Notes under the pieces: generated by a model
Told to the model about the DNA's origin: nothing
What the model saw: only the letters and a program-made list of their open reading frames with translations
Databases searched by the model: none
Assembly: GCF_018448495.1 (NCBI RefSeq)
Contig: NZ_CP049902.1
Location: 1,922,001 to 1,986,000, forward strand
DNA: 64,000 bases
Reading direction: 5' to 3'
From: Psychrobacter sp. WY6
Lineage (GTDB): Bacteria > Pseudomonadota > Gammaproteobacteria > Pseudomonadales > Moraxellaceae
Translations under genes and position numbers: made by a program
In this document: piece by piece, positions 30,793 to 40,866 of the stretch
How positions within the stretch are numbered: position 1 is the first letter of the stretch
How the letters are laid out: the number at the start of each line of letters is the position of its first letter

Positions 30793-32039
30793 ATGCGCTA
30801 TGAAGTGATCGTTATCGGTGCAGGTATGGTTGGCACGTCAGTCGCGTGGCATTTACAAAAAATAATTCAAAAGTACTGATGTTAGACAAGAAGTTGCCAG
30901 GGTCAGAGACCTCGTATGGCAATGCAGGATTGATTCAGCGCGAAGCCATTCATACCCATCCTTTTCCTCGTCAACTGACTGAAATGATCAGAGTATTGCC
31001 GAACCAAGGCACTGATATTCGCTATCGTATTCCAGCAATTTTGCGTTACCATCAAGCGCTGCTACAGTACTGGAAATACTCTACGCCCGCTTCGGTCAAA
31101 AAAATAGAATCAGAATGGCAGACACTGATCGCGCATTGTACCAGTGAGCATCAGACAATGATTTCAGCATCTGGTGCTGACGAACTAATCACTCGTGACG
31201 GCTGGTTGCAATTGCATCGCTCGGAAGAAACGTTTAAAGAAGCACAAGCATCAGCCATTGATGCGCGCAATCAAGGCGTTGAGCATAATGTACTAAACCT
31301 TGAAGCGCTAAAAGCCATGGAGCCTAGCGCTAATTTTGAAGGTTTCGTTGGTGCGATTCATTGGAAAAATTCTTGGCAAGTGTCAAACCCAAGTTCGCTA
31401 GTAAAAGCCTATGCGAAAAATTTCCAAGAGATGGGCGGTACAATTAAAGAGAGCGATGTAAAAGAAATCGTACAAGACGGTGAAGGTTGGAAAATCATTA
31501 CTGATAATGACACTTATTATAGTGATAAGTTGGTTATCGCAGCAGGTCCATGGTCTAATGATTTGATCAAGCCACTTGGCTATAATCTGCCATTGTTCCC
31601 AATGCGTGGCTATCATCAGCATTTCAAAGTGACAGAAAAAAACACCATCAATCACAGTATGTTCGATATGGACAAAGGCTTTGTGATGGGGCCAATGCAG
31701 CAGGGTATCCGTATCACGACCGGTGCTGAGATGACTACCATGGATGCACCAAAGAACTTTGGTCAATTAAAAACGGTTCTGAAGCTGGCAAGAAAAATCT
31801 TACCGTTAGAAGACGCGGTAGAGTCTGAAGCATGGGCAGGATCACGTCCTTGTATGCCTGATATGAAGCCAGTTATTGGTCCTGCAGACAAGCATGAAAA
31901 ACTATGGTTTGCCTTTGGTCACAGTCATCAAGGCTTTACTTTAGGGCCTATGACAGGGCGTCTGGTTGAAGAGATGATTCATGACAAGCCATTATTAGTA
32001 GATGTTGCGCCATTCAGTGCTCAGCGTTTTTCTAATTAA
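30793..32039 (+). CDS. DadA-like FAD-dependent amino-acid dehydrogenase, one frameshift
   Basis: A DAO-family flavoenzyme oxidising the C-N bond of an amino acid or amine. The first frame gives the dinucleotide-binding start MRYEVIVIGAGMVGTSVAWH behind an AAGGA site. One A is missing in the run at 30858-30863, after which the protein continues NNSKVLMLDKKLPGSETSYG. Later family features include FPMRGYHQHFKV, VMGPMQQGIRITTGAEM, SEAWAGSRPCMPDMKPVIG and WFAFGHSHQGFTLGPMTGRL. About 415 residues. It is followed 57 bp downstream by ridA, a sensible pair because such enzymes release imines. The substrate is unknown; D-amino acids are the usual one. Confidence 0.87.
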
Positions 32040-32095
32040 CAGCGCATTTGACAGATTTAGCACAGACTTAAATTAATAAATTGAAGGTATATAAC

Positions 32096-32437
32096 ATGAT
32101 TAAGAAGCTGCATAGCAATCAACGTATGAGCAAAACTGTAATCCATAACCAGACTATCTATTTGTGTGGTCAGGTAGGTAATGCAGAAGACGATATCAAA
32201 GCGCAAACATTGACTTGTTTGGAAAAAATTCAAACGTTGTTAGAAGAAGTGGGTAGCGATAAATCAAAGCTACTATCAGTAACGGTTTGGATAAAAGATA
32301 TGGCAGACTTTGCTGCTATGAATGAAGTCTATGACCAGTGGTTTGAAGGCATTCAGCCGCCAGCTCGTGCTTGTGGCGAGTCTGCATTGGCACGTCCTGA
32401 GCTGTTGGTTGAGATGATTGCCATCGCCGCTGAGTAA
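32096..32437 (+). CDS. RidA-family imine/enamine deaminase
   Basis: 113-residue protein of the YjgF/RidA family, which hydrolyses reactive imines and enamines made by amino-acid-degrading enzymes. The start MIKKLHSNQRMSKTVIHNQT at 32096 follows a GAAGG site. The conserved substrate-binding Arg is in PPARACGES, the family turn is in IYLCGQVG, and the C-terminus LLVEMIAIAAE fits. It is co-oriented with the FAD dehydrogenase upstream and closed by a terminator, so the two genes probably form an operon. Whether it is the housekeeping RidA or a specialised subgroup cannot be told. Confidence 0.9.
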   Translation: MIKKLHSNQRMSKTVIHNQTIYLCGQVGNAEDDIKAQTLTCLEKIQTLLEEVGSDKSKLLSVTVWIKDMADFAAMNEVYDQWFEGIQPPARACGESALARPELLVEMIAIAAE

Positions 32438-32465
32438 GTAACAGATTGATTGTAGTAGTTGTTTA

Positions 32466-32500
32466 AAAAAGGCCATGATAGCGATATCATGGCCTTTCTT
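32466..32500 (+). terminator. Terminator after ridA
   Basis: Perfect 13-bp arms AAAGGCCATGATA/TATCATGGCCTTT (32468-32480 and 32485-32497) with a GCGA loop, followed by CTTGTC. It is symmetrical, so it could act on both strands. Confidence 0.75.
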
Positions 32501-32753
32501 GTCATCTTATGGTTTGGTTGTGAATATGTTTTTATAAACGATCAAAGCAGATTAAGTCATATTTATTCAACTTATGTTTTATAATATTGTATTTTTCACG
32601 TTACCTGTTATTATACGCCAGCAACAGTCCTGAGATAATTCATATATATTGAGAACTTGTAAAGTGCTTTAGCACTGATAGCAGCAATATTATGACTCTC
32701 TTTTTTAGCTAATTATAAGTTTGCCTTTTATTAAAGTTTTTGAGGAAATTCAC

Positions 32754-32990
32754 GTGGAGTTCATAGGTGTTATTTTACTTGTCATCGCAAGCATCATGTG
32801 CATTATTTATAGTATTAAGTTAATTATTATAGCCTTCCAAGAGTCGGTACTGTGGGGGCTGTTATATCTATTTCTTCCATTTGCCAATTTATACTTTATT
32901 ATCACTCGCTGGGCAGAGTGCAGTTCACCATTTTTGAGATCACTCATAGCCGTTGCATTTATGATTGTGGGCGCTTTAATGGCTTCATAA
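32754..32990 (+). CDS. Small two-helix membrane protein of unknown function
   Basis: Not recognised. From the GTG at 32754 (GAGGA site seven bases upstream) it encodes 78 residues. The first hydrophobic segment is GVILLVIASIMCIIYSIKL, followed by an amphipathic stretch rich in aromatic residues (WGLLYLFLPFANLYFIITRW), a short polar turn and a final helix (LRSLIAVAFMIVGALM). It probably sits in the inner membrane. A longer reading from 32721 has no ribosome site. It is convergent with the crotonase gene. Confidence 0.65.
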   Translation: MEFIGVILLVIASIMCIIYSIKLIIIAFQESVLWGLLYLFLPFANLYFIITRWAECSSPFLRSLIAVAFMIVGALMAS

Positions 32991-33037
32991 TAATAGCAAC
33001 GTCATCTTTCTTTAGTCAGAGTGTTTTTGTCAAACCG

Positions 33038-33850
33038 TTAGCATCCTTTCCATACGGCTTGGCGCTTTTCAACAAAGGCGTCAATACCTTCACTCACGTC
33101 GTCTGCCATCATATTACAAGTCATCACTTCACTGGCATAGTCATAAGCATCTTCGACGCTCATATTCAATTGCTTATAAAACATATCTTTGCCAGTTCTT
33201 ACCGCTACTGGAGATTTGGCGGTGATAGCTGTGATTAAAGACTGCAAGACTTGCTCTAATTGTCCCGCTGGCGCTACTCGATTAATCAATCCATATTGCA
33301 AGGCGGTATGTGCATCGATAAACTCACCAGTAATCAGCATCTCAAACGCTTGCTTACGAGGTAGATTGCGACTGACGGCTACAGCAGGTGTGGAGCAAAA
33401 AAGCCCAACGTTTATCCCTGAAGTGGCAAATTTGGCTTCATTAGAGGCAACGGCTAAATCACAGGCGGCAACCAGTTGGCACCCTGCTGCTGTCGCGATG
33501 CCTTGCACTTTTGCAATCACGACTTGCGGCATACGATTAATAGTGAGCATCATGTGACTGCATTGTTGGAATAGGGCGCGCTGAAAGGCTTCATATGAAT
33601 GTGCGCGCATCTCTTTTAGATTGTGACCGGCACAAAACGCTTTACCATTTGCTGCAATGACGACTACACGGATATTGTCATCTTGAGCGATACTGTCCAG
33701 TTCCGCTTGTAGCGCAGAGAGTAGCTCAACGGATAAGACATTGAATTGCTTTGGTCGGTTTAAGGTGAGAGTGACCACGCCACTTTTTCTATCATCTTTT
33801 CTAATAACGAGAAAGTCGTCCATGGCTAAGGCAACGTCAGAGTTTGTCAT
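33038..33850 (-). CDS. Crotonase-family protein (enoyl-CoA hydratase-like)
   Basis: 270-residue crotonase-fold protein acting on an acyl-CoA thioester. Oxyanion-hole segments are AFCAGHNLKEM and GIATAAGCQLVAACDLAVAS. One catalytic Glu position is kept (NEAKF). The second, usually in a PE motif, reads SGIN here (FATSGINVGLFC), as in ECHDC3-like proteins, so classical hydratase activity is doubtful. The gene is intact, with ATG at 33850. Nearby genes give no pathway. Treat as enoyl-CoA hydratase/isomerase family with unknown reaction. Confidence 0.85.
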   Translation of the reverse strand: MTNSDVALAMDDFLVIRKDDRKSGVVTLTLNRPKQFNVLSVELLSALQAELDSIAQDDNIRVVVIAANGKAFCAGHNLKEMRAHSYEAFQRALFQQCSHMMLTINRMPQVVIAKVQGIATAAGCQLVAACDLAVASNEAKFATSGINVGLFCSTPAVAVSRNLPRKQAFEMLITGEFIDAHTALQYGLINRVAPAGQLEQVLQSLITAITAKSPVAVRTGKDMFYKQLNMSVEDAYDYASEVMTCNMMADDVSEGIDAFVEKRQAVWKGC

Positions 33851-33961
33851 TTATCATCCTTGATAATGGGTTGTTTCGTTTGGTAGATGCTATGTATAGC
33901 TACCTAAATAGTAGCATGGCTTACCTCTTATATAATAGGTAAGCCATGTAGAAAGCAGACA

Positions 33962-33999
33962 AATAAAAATAGCGATCTCATATTCTGAGGTCGCTATTT
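33962..33999 (-). terminator. Terminator downstream of the VOC gene
   Basis: Thirteen-bp arms with one mismatch pair (33968-33980 and 33986-33998), followed on the minus strand by TTTTTATTT. It lies about 45 bases past the VOC stop. Confidence 0.75.
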
Positions 34000-34042
34000 G
34001 TTTATCAGTCAGATACACGCCAAGGCTGTATTTACACTGAAC

Positions 34043-34543
34043 TTAGTATGCGCCTTCGCTATAAATAAGCTCGTAGCTGTGGCTGTATATCTCGACGATA
34101 TTGCCAAACGGGTCTTCCATATAGATCATGCGGTAAGGCTTTTCACCAGGGTAATAATAGCGTGGTTTTTCCATACGCTTTTTACCACCTGCTGCAACGA
34201 TGCACTCAGCCAACTCTTCAACATTTGGATCTTGAACACAAAAGTGAAAGATACCTGTTTTCCAATATTCAAAGTTATTTTCAGGGTTTTCTTGATTTTT
34301 AAATTCAAAAATTTCAACACCGATACGGTCACCAGTAGATAGGTGAGCAATACGGAAACTGCCCCAACCTGAACCGAATACTTCAGTACACATCTCACCA
34401 ATCGGGCTATTATCTTCAACAATCTCTGTTGGCTCCATGATGGTGTACCAACCCATTACTTCAGTATAAAATTTTACGGCGGCTTCTAAGTCAGGGACTG
34501 ACAGGCCGATGTGCGAAAAACTCCTTGGATAAACGTTGTTCAT
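34043..34543 (-). CDS. VOC-family (glyoxalase-like) protein
   Basis: 166 residues with two beta-alpha-beta-beta-beta modules of the vicinal-oxygen-chelate fold. FSHIGLSVPDLEAAVKFYTE carries the first metal His. GVEIFEFKNQ carries a Glu, HFCVQDPNVEELAECIVAAG a second His, and DPFGNIVEIYSHSYELIY the last Glu. These four are the usual metal ligands. It is annotated in relatives as lactoylglutathione lyase-like, but the true substrate is open. The start has AGGAG (AGGAGCAAAAGCTATG). A LysR regulator is divergent 107 bp away and is the likely controller. Confidence 0.82.
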   Translation of the reverse strand: MNNVYPRSFSHIGLSVPDLEAAVKFYTEVMGWYTIMEPTEIVEDNSPIGEMCTEVFGSGWGSFRIAHLSTGDRIGVEIFEFKNQENPENNFEYWKTGIFHFCVQDPNVEELAECIVAAGGKKRMEKPRYYYPGEKPYRMIYMEDPFGNIVEIYSHSYELIYSEGAY

Positions 34544-34650
34544 AGCTTTTGCTCCTGTTAGTTGTACTCTTATTTAACGTGAGGCCAGTATACAAACATA
34601 CGATTATTATGTAAAATTATCAAATATTATATAAATAATTATGTATCGTA

Positions 34651-35520
34651 ATGATAAATATCACATGGTTGCGCACTTTTTGTGCGCTTGCCGAGTTCGG
34701 GCACTTTACTCGTACGGCTGAACGCTTACACATGACCCAATCTGGCGTGAGTCAGCATATACGTAAGCTAGAAGATCAGTTGGACACAGACTTACTGATT
34801 CGTCAAGGAAAGCAGTTTTCACTGACCAATGCAGGTGAACAGCTCTATAAAGAAGCAGGGGAGATATTGCAGCGCTTATCAAATCTGGAGCAGCGCATCG
34901 GTGAAGATCCTCATTATGAAGGGTTGGTACGTTTGATGTCGCCTGGTAGTGTGGGACTCAAGCTATATCCGCAGCTTTTGACCTTACAACAGCAGCATCC
35001 AAAGCTAGTGATTGATTATCGCTTTGCTCCAAATTCTGATATAGAGAAGGCGCTTGCCAATCATGAGATTGACATTGGTTTTATGACGGATGTCTCAGAT
35101 GAGGAGACAGTCAGTTGTAAGTCTATGGCTCAAGAAGCGCTAATATTAGTAACACCTGCAACTACGGTGGAGCCGAGCTGGGAGCATCTCACCGAGCTTG
35201 GTTTTATTGATCATCCAGATGGTGCACATCATGCAGGTATGCTGCTAAGCGCTAATTATCCTGGATTCCAGCACATCAATGATTTTGAGAAAAAAGGCTT
35301 TTCGAATCAGATAGGATTAATCTTAGAGCCAGTGAGTAGGGGTATAGGCTTTACCGTGCTACCTGCACATGCAGTGGCTGCTTATCAAAAGCCTGAGCTT
35401 ATTAAAAACCATCATCTGCCTGTTGCCGTTAGCGAGACGCTATATCTTGCAGTAAGACGACAGCATGCACTCTCTAATAGAATGCATACTGTCATTGATG
35501 AAGTAACGAAATGGCTATAG
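34651..35520 (+). CDS. LysR-family transcriptional regulator
   Basis: 289 residues. The N-terminal winged helix is [20 protein letters not shown], then [20 protein letters not shown], which is diagnostic for LysR. The C-terminal periplasmic-binding-protein-like effector domain includes [17 protein letters not shown] and [14 protein letters not shown]. It is divergently transcribed from the VOC gene, the classic arrangement for a LysR regulator and its target. The effector is unknown. It is intact and followed by a symmetrical terminator. Confidence 0.92.
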   Translation: MINITWLRTFCALAEFGHFTRTAERLHMTQSGVSQHIRKLEDQLDTDLLIRQGKQFSLTNAGEQLYKEAGEILQRLSNLEQRIGEDPHYEGLVRLMSPGSVGLKLYPQLLTLQQQHPKLVIDYRFAPNSDIEKALANHEIDIGFMTDVSDEETVSCKSMAQEALILVTPATTVEPSWEHLTELGFIDHPDGAHHAGMLLSANYPGFQHINDFEKKGFSNQIGLILEPVSRGIGFTVLPAHAVAAYQKPELIKNHHLPVAVSETLYLAVRRQHALSNRMHTVIDEVTKWL

Positions 35521-35538
35521 ATATTTTGAGAATGAATG

Positions 35539-35580
35539 ATAAATGCACAGCTATCAAAGGTTAAATAGCTGTGCATTTAA
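35539..35580. terminator. Bidirectional terminator between lysR and glycerate kinase
   Basis: Perfect 14-bp arms AAATGCACAGCTAT/ATAGCTGTGCATTT (35541-35554 and 35565-35578) between two convergent genes. Confidence 0.8.
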
Positions 35581-36742
35581 TAGAAGTCTCTTATTTAATA
35601 GACTATCGTTTTTCAAGTTTTGCCCAAGTTTGATACTTGCAGCGATATTTACAGCCGTGGTTTCAATATTTTCATAAGCCTGACTCAGTACGTTTTCAAT
35701 GGTATCTACTTTTTGAATACTGGGCATGATGACCTCGAACTGGCTGGTTTGCGCAGGTTTGAGTCCGTCAACACTACCACAAATAGCAATGACTGGCGTA
35801 TGGCTGGCTTTGGCAAGCTGACTGATACCACCTGCCACTTTACCCATGGCTGTCTGCGCATCAAGCTTACCTTCGCCAGTGATAACGAGATCAGCCTCTG
35901 CGATATGCTTCGACAAATGAGCCACCTCAGCAACTGTGTCAAAGCCTGATTTTAGCTGAGCTTGAAAGAACGTCATCATCGCGTAGCCAAGACCACCAGC
36001 TGCTCCAGCGCCTTCGGCATGTTGGCAGTCCTCATAACCGTGATGACCACACATGGTGGCAAAGTGACTGAGTGCTTTGTCTAAGGCTTTGACTTGCTCT
36101 GGACAAGCGCCTTTTTGTGGACCAAATACTGCGCTCGCACCCAAAAGACCACATAATGGATTGGTCACATCACAAGCGACTTCAAATACTGTGTCTAATA
36201 TCTTTGCATGAAGATTTATATTATCAAGCTTATGTAGGCTGGCAAGTGCGCCACCACCATGAGTGAGTAGAGTGTCATTGATATCGTGAAATGTGATGCC
36301 TAATGCCATTAGCATGCCAAGACCTGCATCATTGGTTGCGCTACCACCTAGACCAATCACGATGCGTTTAGCCCCTTCTTCTAACGCATCAGCAATCAGC
36401 TCGCCGACACCGTAACTACTAGCAATGACAGGATTGCGTTCATCGCTTGTCAGTAGATGTAACCCGCAAGCTTGAGCAACTTCGATGACAGCCGTAGCGT
36501 CGGGCAATAATAAATACTTTGCCGTTATCGGTCTCATCAGTGGATCATTGACCACCACTTCTTTCCAGCGTCCACCCAATATATGACAATACCGCAGAGG
36601 TGCCTTCGCCGCCATCAGCCATCGGCAATAGCTTATAATCAGCCTCTGGAAACACTTGGCGGAAGCCAGATTGAATGGCGTGGCAAACATCCAGTGCGTC
36701 TAAGCTTTCTTTAAATGAGTCGGGAGCAATTAAAATTTTCAT
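35554..36742 (-). CDS. Glycerate 2-kinase (GarK/GlxK family), one frameshift
   Basis: Phosphorylates D-glycerate, feeding it into glycolysis. The 5' frame gives MKILIAPDSFKESLDALDVC and LPMADGGEGTSAVLSYI, the family start. The second frame continues GGRWKEVVVNDPLMRPITA, IVIGLGGSATNDAGLGMLMA, GAGAAGGLGYAMMTFF and ITGEGKLDAQTAMGKV, all typical. One base is missing near 36577-36592. Repaired length is about 395 residues. The start is 20 bp after the stop of the GntP permease, so the two form a transport-plus-kinase operon. The product position (2- or 3-phospho) is not visible; the family is the 2-kinase type. Confidence 0.9.
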
Positions 36743-36762
36743 GAATGTCTCTTTGAATCTCT

Positions 36763-38120
36763 TTAAATAAATACCAAGGTTAATAGCCAGATAAATACGA
36801 TGCTGGTCACGCCTTGAATACCCGTTGCCATAGAATGGGCTTTGTAAGCCTGCGCCACACTCATACGACTAAACTGACTGACAATCCAAAAAAGCTGTCA
36901 TTGGCGTGCGAGATAGTCATGGCACCTGCACCAATGGCCATCACACAGAATACGCGACCAAGCTCACTGTCGAGACTAATTTGATCCAATAACGGCGCGA
37001 TCATCGCAGAGGTGGTGACCAAGGCGACTGTGGTCGAGCCTTGTGCCGTTTTTAACGCAGCAGAGACAATGAATGGCATAAAGATACCAAGCCCCAACGC
37101 AGACAATGTCGTGCCCAAATAGTCACCAATCGGTGTGACCTTTAGCATGGCACCAAATGCACCACCTGCGCCAGTAATCAATAGGATAGGGGCTGCCACA
37201 ACCAAACCTTGAGAGATGCTGTCGCTAATTTGCTGTGTTTTTTGCTCAGTGTTAATTAGTAAGAAGACAAGAATAAACCAATCAGTAATGCCGTGAGTGG
37301 ATTGCCGATAAACACTAAAATATCTGTCAACGTGCCACTGCCAAATGGCGCACTTGGGAAGTTCGCAACAGACGATAAGCAAATCAATACGATAGGGACA
37401 ATAATAGGCAAAAACGCCATTGTTGCGGATGGCATGCTGCTATAGTCGTCGCGTGACTTCATGTTTTCAGGCAAAGTCGCTGCTGGCGCATCCAGTGCAT
37501 CGATATTGTCGGGAGCGACATTCAAGAAGCGATTAGACCACCACCAGCCAGCCAGTACAGCAACCGCTGTCACCACCACACACGACCATAATAACCAAGC
37601 CTAAATTGGATTCTAGCCCTAAGTTACCTGCTGCGGCAATTGGACCTGGGGTTGGTGGTACAAAGGTATGGGTTGCGTATAAGCCTGTCGCTAAGGCAAT
37701 GCTCATCGCCACACTGGATACGTGTAAACGCTCGGCCAATGTTTCTTTTAATGAGTTTAAAATAATATAGCCAGAGTCACAGAATACTGGCACTGAAACC
37801 ACAGCACCAACAATAGACATGGTCAAAGTAGGGAAGCGTGGTCCCAAAACTTTGATGACCGTTTCTGCCATTACAATGGCGGCACCTGTTTTTTCAAGGA
37901 TTAGCCCGATGATAGTACCAAAGACAATAACCAGACCGATGTAACCTAAAATACCGCCAAAGCCATCAGAGATGGTTTTAGCAACGGTATTAAGCGGCAC
38001 TTGGTAAAATAGCGCTACTAAAAAGGCTGATAATATCAATACTAAAAAAGGATGCCACTTTAACTTTGCTGTGGCAAAAATAATAAAAAGAATGGTCAGC
38101 ACAAGCCAAAATACGATCAT
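36763..38120 (-). CDS. GntP-family permease (gluconate/glycerate type), three frameshifts
   Basis: Inner-membrane carboxylate permease with about 12-14 helices. It begins MIVFWLVLTILFIIFATAKL. Family hallmarks are FGTIIGLILEKTGAAIVMAE, SVPVFCDSGYIILNSL and THTFVPPTPGPIAAAGNLG. Later frames give AFLPIIVPIVLICLSSVA, ITGAGGAFGAML, LKTAQGSTTVALVTTSAM and ISHANDSFFWIVSQFSRMSV, and the protein ends at 36763. Frame changes fall near 37570, 37258 and 36890. The repaired size, about 453 residues, is normal. The downstream glycerate kinase makes glycerate the most likely substrate, though gluconate or another sugar acid is possible. Confidence 0.88.
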
Positions 38121-38345
38121 TACTGTCTCTACATGTAGGGTTGATAGCGATAATTGTGGATGCTGCTACTGAGCTATTATTCATTAATAGCAGCATCAAT
38201 AGGTATATGGATTTTTAAAGGGGCATATTCTATAGTAAATCCAAGCTGCTAGGGAATCTATTCGGCTCATATTTGATTTTATTCATGGTAAAGCTTAGAT
38301 ACTCTGCTAGTATGTGCTTTTTGCTTCACACGTACCATTATCAGG

Positions 38346-39373
38346 ATGCCTACCTTGACCATAAATATAGAAAATGATGAATTACGTCTGCAGCTACAGC
38401 AGATTATAGACCTAAAAACCAAGCCGCTGGGCGCGCTTGGGCGAATAGAGGCACTCGCTGTGCAGTTGGGCATGATTCAAGGAACGATCACACCGCATAT
38501 TGAGCAAGCGCAAATACGAGTGTTTGCGGCAGACCATGGTTTGACTAAGCATGGTACATCAGCGTTTCCTAGTGCTGTCACTGCGCAAATGGTTCATAAT
38601 TTTTTGCAAGGCGGTGCCGCCATCAACGTACTGGCACGCCAGCATAATATTGAGTTAAAGGTTGTTGACGCTGGGGTGGATGCCGACTTTGCTCCTCATC
38701 CAAAATTGCTAGATTACAAGGTTCGCCATGGTAGCCGAGACGCGCTAACAGAGCCTGCAATGACAGAAATAGAGTGTTTAGCAGCGCTAGAAAACGGCAT
38801 GAAAGTCGTCAAGATCTAGCGGGTAATCTGTTGATTGTTGGGGAGATGGGTATTGGTAATACTTCGGCGAGTCTCTTGCTGGCGAGATTGGGTGATGTAC
38901 CACTTGCTGATTGTATTGGACGTGGTACCGGTCTTGACGATTCAGGATTAGAGCATAAGACGGATATTTTGACGCAAGTATTAGAGCGTCATCAACAGGC
39001 ACAAGCACCGTTTGATGTACTCGCTGCATTGGGCGGGCTTGAGATTGCTATGATGGCAGGCGCGCTGATTCGGGCTGCTAGTGAACGGCGTATTCTCCTG
39101 ATTGACGGTTTTATTGCCAGTAGCGCATTATTGGTGGCTGAACGCCTAGCGCCCGGTGTTGCTCAATACGCGATTTTTGCTCATCATTCTGTTGAGCCGG
39201 GGCACGCGCATTTATTGAAATCACTAAATGCTGAGCCTTTACTTAATATGGGCATGCGCTTAGGCGAGGGTAGCGGGGCTGCGCTCGCGTATCCATTGTT
39301 GCAATCCGCTTGCGCCATTATCAATGAGATGGCAAGTTTTAGTGACGCCGGTATCAGTGAGCAAAACAACTGA
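38346..39373 (+). CDS. cobT: Nicotinate-nucleotide--dimethylbenzimidazole phosphoribosyltransferase, one frameshift
   Basis: Activates the lower ligand of cobalamin by making alpha-ribazole phosphate. Family segments: KTKPLGALGRIEALAVQLG, FAADHGLTKHGTSAFPSAVT, FLQGGAAINVLARQHNIEL, then in the next frame GEMGIGNTSASLLLARLG, GRGTGLDDSGLEHKTDIL and AQYAIFAHHSVEPGHAHLL. One A is missing near 38811-38813 (VVK|DLAGN). About 342 residues. Its stop overlaps the cobS start (TGATG), so they are coupled. No cobalamin riboswitch could be recognised in the 225 bases upstream. Confidence 0.94.
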
Positions 39374-40248
39374 TGTCACAACCATTAAACAAACAATCAA
39401 ATCAGCTAGAGCCATCAAAACCGTCTTTGCCTAGACGAACCCTTGTTCAATTGATAAAGCATGAATGGATATTGTTACTGGTCGCCGTTCAATTTTTAAC
39501 GAGATTATCAGTACCACCATTTAAGCATTATGATCCGCAATGGTTGCATCAGAGCAGTCGCCATTTCCCCGCAGTCGGTTTACTGGTGGGCTTACTCTGT
39601 GCTGGCGTGTTTTGGCTGGGCAATCTGTTATTTACGCCGCTGGTTGCTGCAGTGCTGAGCACAGCTTTTGGAATTAAGCTCACTGGCGCTTTTCATGAAG
39701 ATGGTCTGGCGGATAGCTGTGACGGTCTCGGCGGTGGTCTGACTCGCGAGCGCACACTGACTATTATGAAAGACTCACGCCTAGGTACTTATGGTGTATT
39801 AGGTTTGGTATCGGCGTTATTACTCAAAATTAGCTTACTTGCCTCGATGCCCATACCGATAGCTGTCATCGCGCTTATCATAGGACATACCGCGTCGCGT
39901 TTACTTTGCATTAGCCTGCTGTCTTTACTGCCTTATGGTGGAGAGATAGAACACGCAAAAGCCAAACCGATGGCGCAGCAGTTGACGCCAATACAAGGGC
40001 TATATAGCAGTGGCTGGCTAATATTGGCTATTATTTTAGTCGCCCTTATATTTCCCAATACGATGCAGCAGATTGGGCTTGCTCAATGGTTGTTAGCATT
40101 TATATTGGCGCTGATAGCCACTGACTACATGCGACGTTTATTGCGCAGGCGCTTGGATGGTTACACGGGCGATGGGCTCGGCGCGACGCAGCAGCTTAGT
40201 GAAATTGCTATTTATATCGGACTGGCTGCTTCTATACCGTTTATCTGA
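39373..40248 (+). CDS. cobS: Adenosylcobinamide-GDP ribazoletransferase (cobalamin synthase)
   Basis: Integral membrane enzyme joining adenosylcobinamide-GDP with alpha-ribazole (phosphate). 291 residues. The metal-binding signature is HEDGLADSCDGLGGG near residue 105, preceded by the AVQFLTRLSVPPF segment typical of the N-terminus, with several hydrophobic helices and a C-terminal DGYTGDGLGATQQLSEI. It starts in overlap with cobT and is followed 37 bp later by a cobC-like gene. It is intact. The N-terminal 30 residues are a polar extension. Confidence 0.95.
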   Translation: MSQPLNKQSNQLEPSKPSLPRRTLVQLIKHEWILLLVAVQFLTRLSVPPFKHYDPQWLHQSSRHFPAVGLLVGLLCAGVFWLGNLLFTPLVAAVLSTAFGIKLTGAFHEDGLADSCDGLGGGLTRERTLTIMKDSRLGTYGVLGLVSALLLKISLLASMPIPIAVIALIIGHTASRLLCISLLSLLPYGGEIEHAKAKPMAQQLTPIQGLYSSGWLILAIILVALIFPNTMQQIGLAQWLLAFILALIATDYMRRLLRRRLDGYTGDGLGATQQLSEIAIYIGLAASIPFI

Positions 40249-40285
40249 TATAAAAATGATGCTCAAAATAGGATAGTAACAGCAA

Positions 40286-40837
40286 ATGATTTTTCATATT
40301 TGGCGTCATCCCAAACCGATGAATACTGAAGGAATTTGTATTGGACAAACGGATGTCGGCGTCGATAAACGTAAGTTGAAACGTCTTGCCAATAAAATCG
40401 AGCGCTTTGTGCGTTTGCATCAATTGCCAAAAACAATTTGGGTCAGCCCCTTACAACGTTCACTAAAAGTCGGGCAAATATTAGCGCAACGTGGTTTTGA
40501 GTGTCGAGTCGCACCTGAATTGGCTGAGATTCATTTTGGCGAATGGGATTGTCGGTGGGCGCAAATCACCAAGCAAGAGATTGATGAGTGGTGTCATAAT
40601 TTTGCACATTTTGCCCCCAGTCATGGAGAGAGCTTGCAGCAGCTATTTGAGCGTGTTGAAGGTTGGTTGGTTAAGATTTCAGCTGAACAAGAAGATAGCC
40701 CAGTATTAGTCATCGGTCATACAGGCTGGATAAATGCAGCCAAGATAATAGCTGCTGACCAAGAGTGCCGAAAACAGCCGCTGAGTGGCCGCGCTCTGTC
40801 GCATATCTATCCTGTAATCGTATTGATATTTAATTAA
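40286..40837 (+). CDS. cobC: Histidine phosphatase, probable alpha-ribazole phosphatase
   Basis: Phosphoglycerate-mutase-like phosphatase. The catalytic pattern is RHPKP near residue 7, SPLQRSLKVGQ, EIHFGEWDC and VIGHTGWINA. Its place directly after cobT-cobS suggests dephosphorylation of alpha-ribazole or cobalamin phosphate (CobC). 183 residues as read. The last dozen residues look atypical, whereas another frame gives EWPRSVAYLSCNRIDI with a stop at 40833, so a missing base near 40780 is plausible. A weak terminator hairpin follows at 40836-40866. Confidence 0.83.
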   Translation: MIFHIWRHPKPMNTEGICIGQTDVGVDKRKLKRLANKIERFVRLHQLPKTIWVSPLQRSLKVGQILAQRGFECRVAPELAEIHFGEWDCRWAQITKQEIDEWCHNFAHFAPSHGESLQQLFERVEGWLVKISAEQEDSPVLVIGHTGWINAAKIIAADQECRKQPLSGRALSHIYPVIVLIFN

Positions 40838-40866
40838 AAAACGGCCATTATGTTGACCGTTTTAAA
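40836..40866. terminator. Weak hairpin between cobC and the convergent hypothetical gene
   Basis: Arms AAAACGG/CCGTTTT around a ten-base loop. It overlaps the stop region of the convergent minus-strand gene. Confidence 0.45.

Noticed and set aside
38121..38345. Possible cobalamin riboswitch upstream of cobT
   Set aside because: No B12-box-like sequence or appropriate conserved core could be found.
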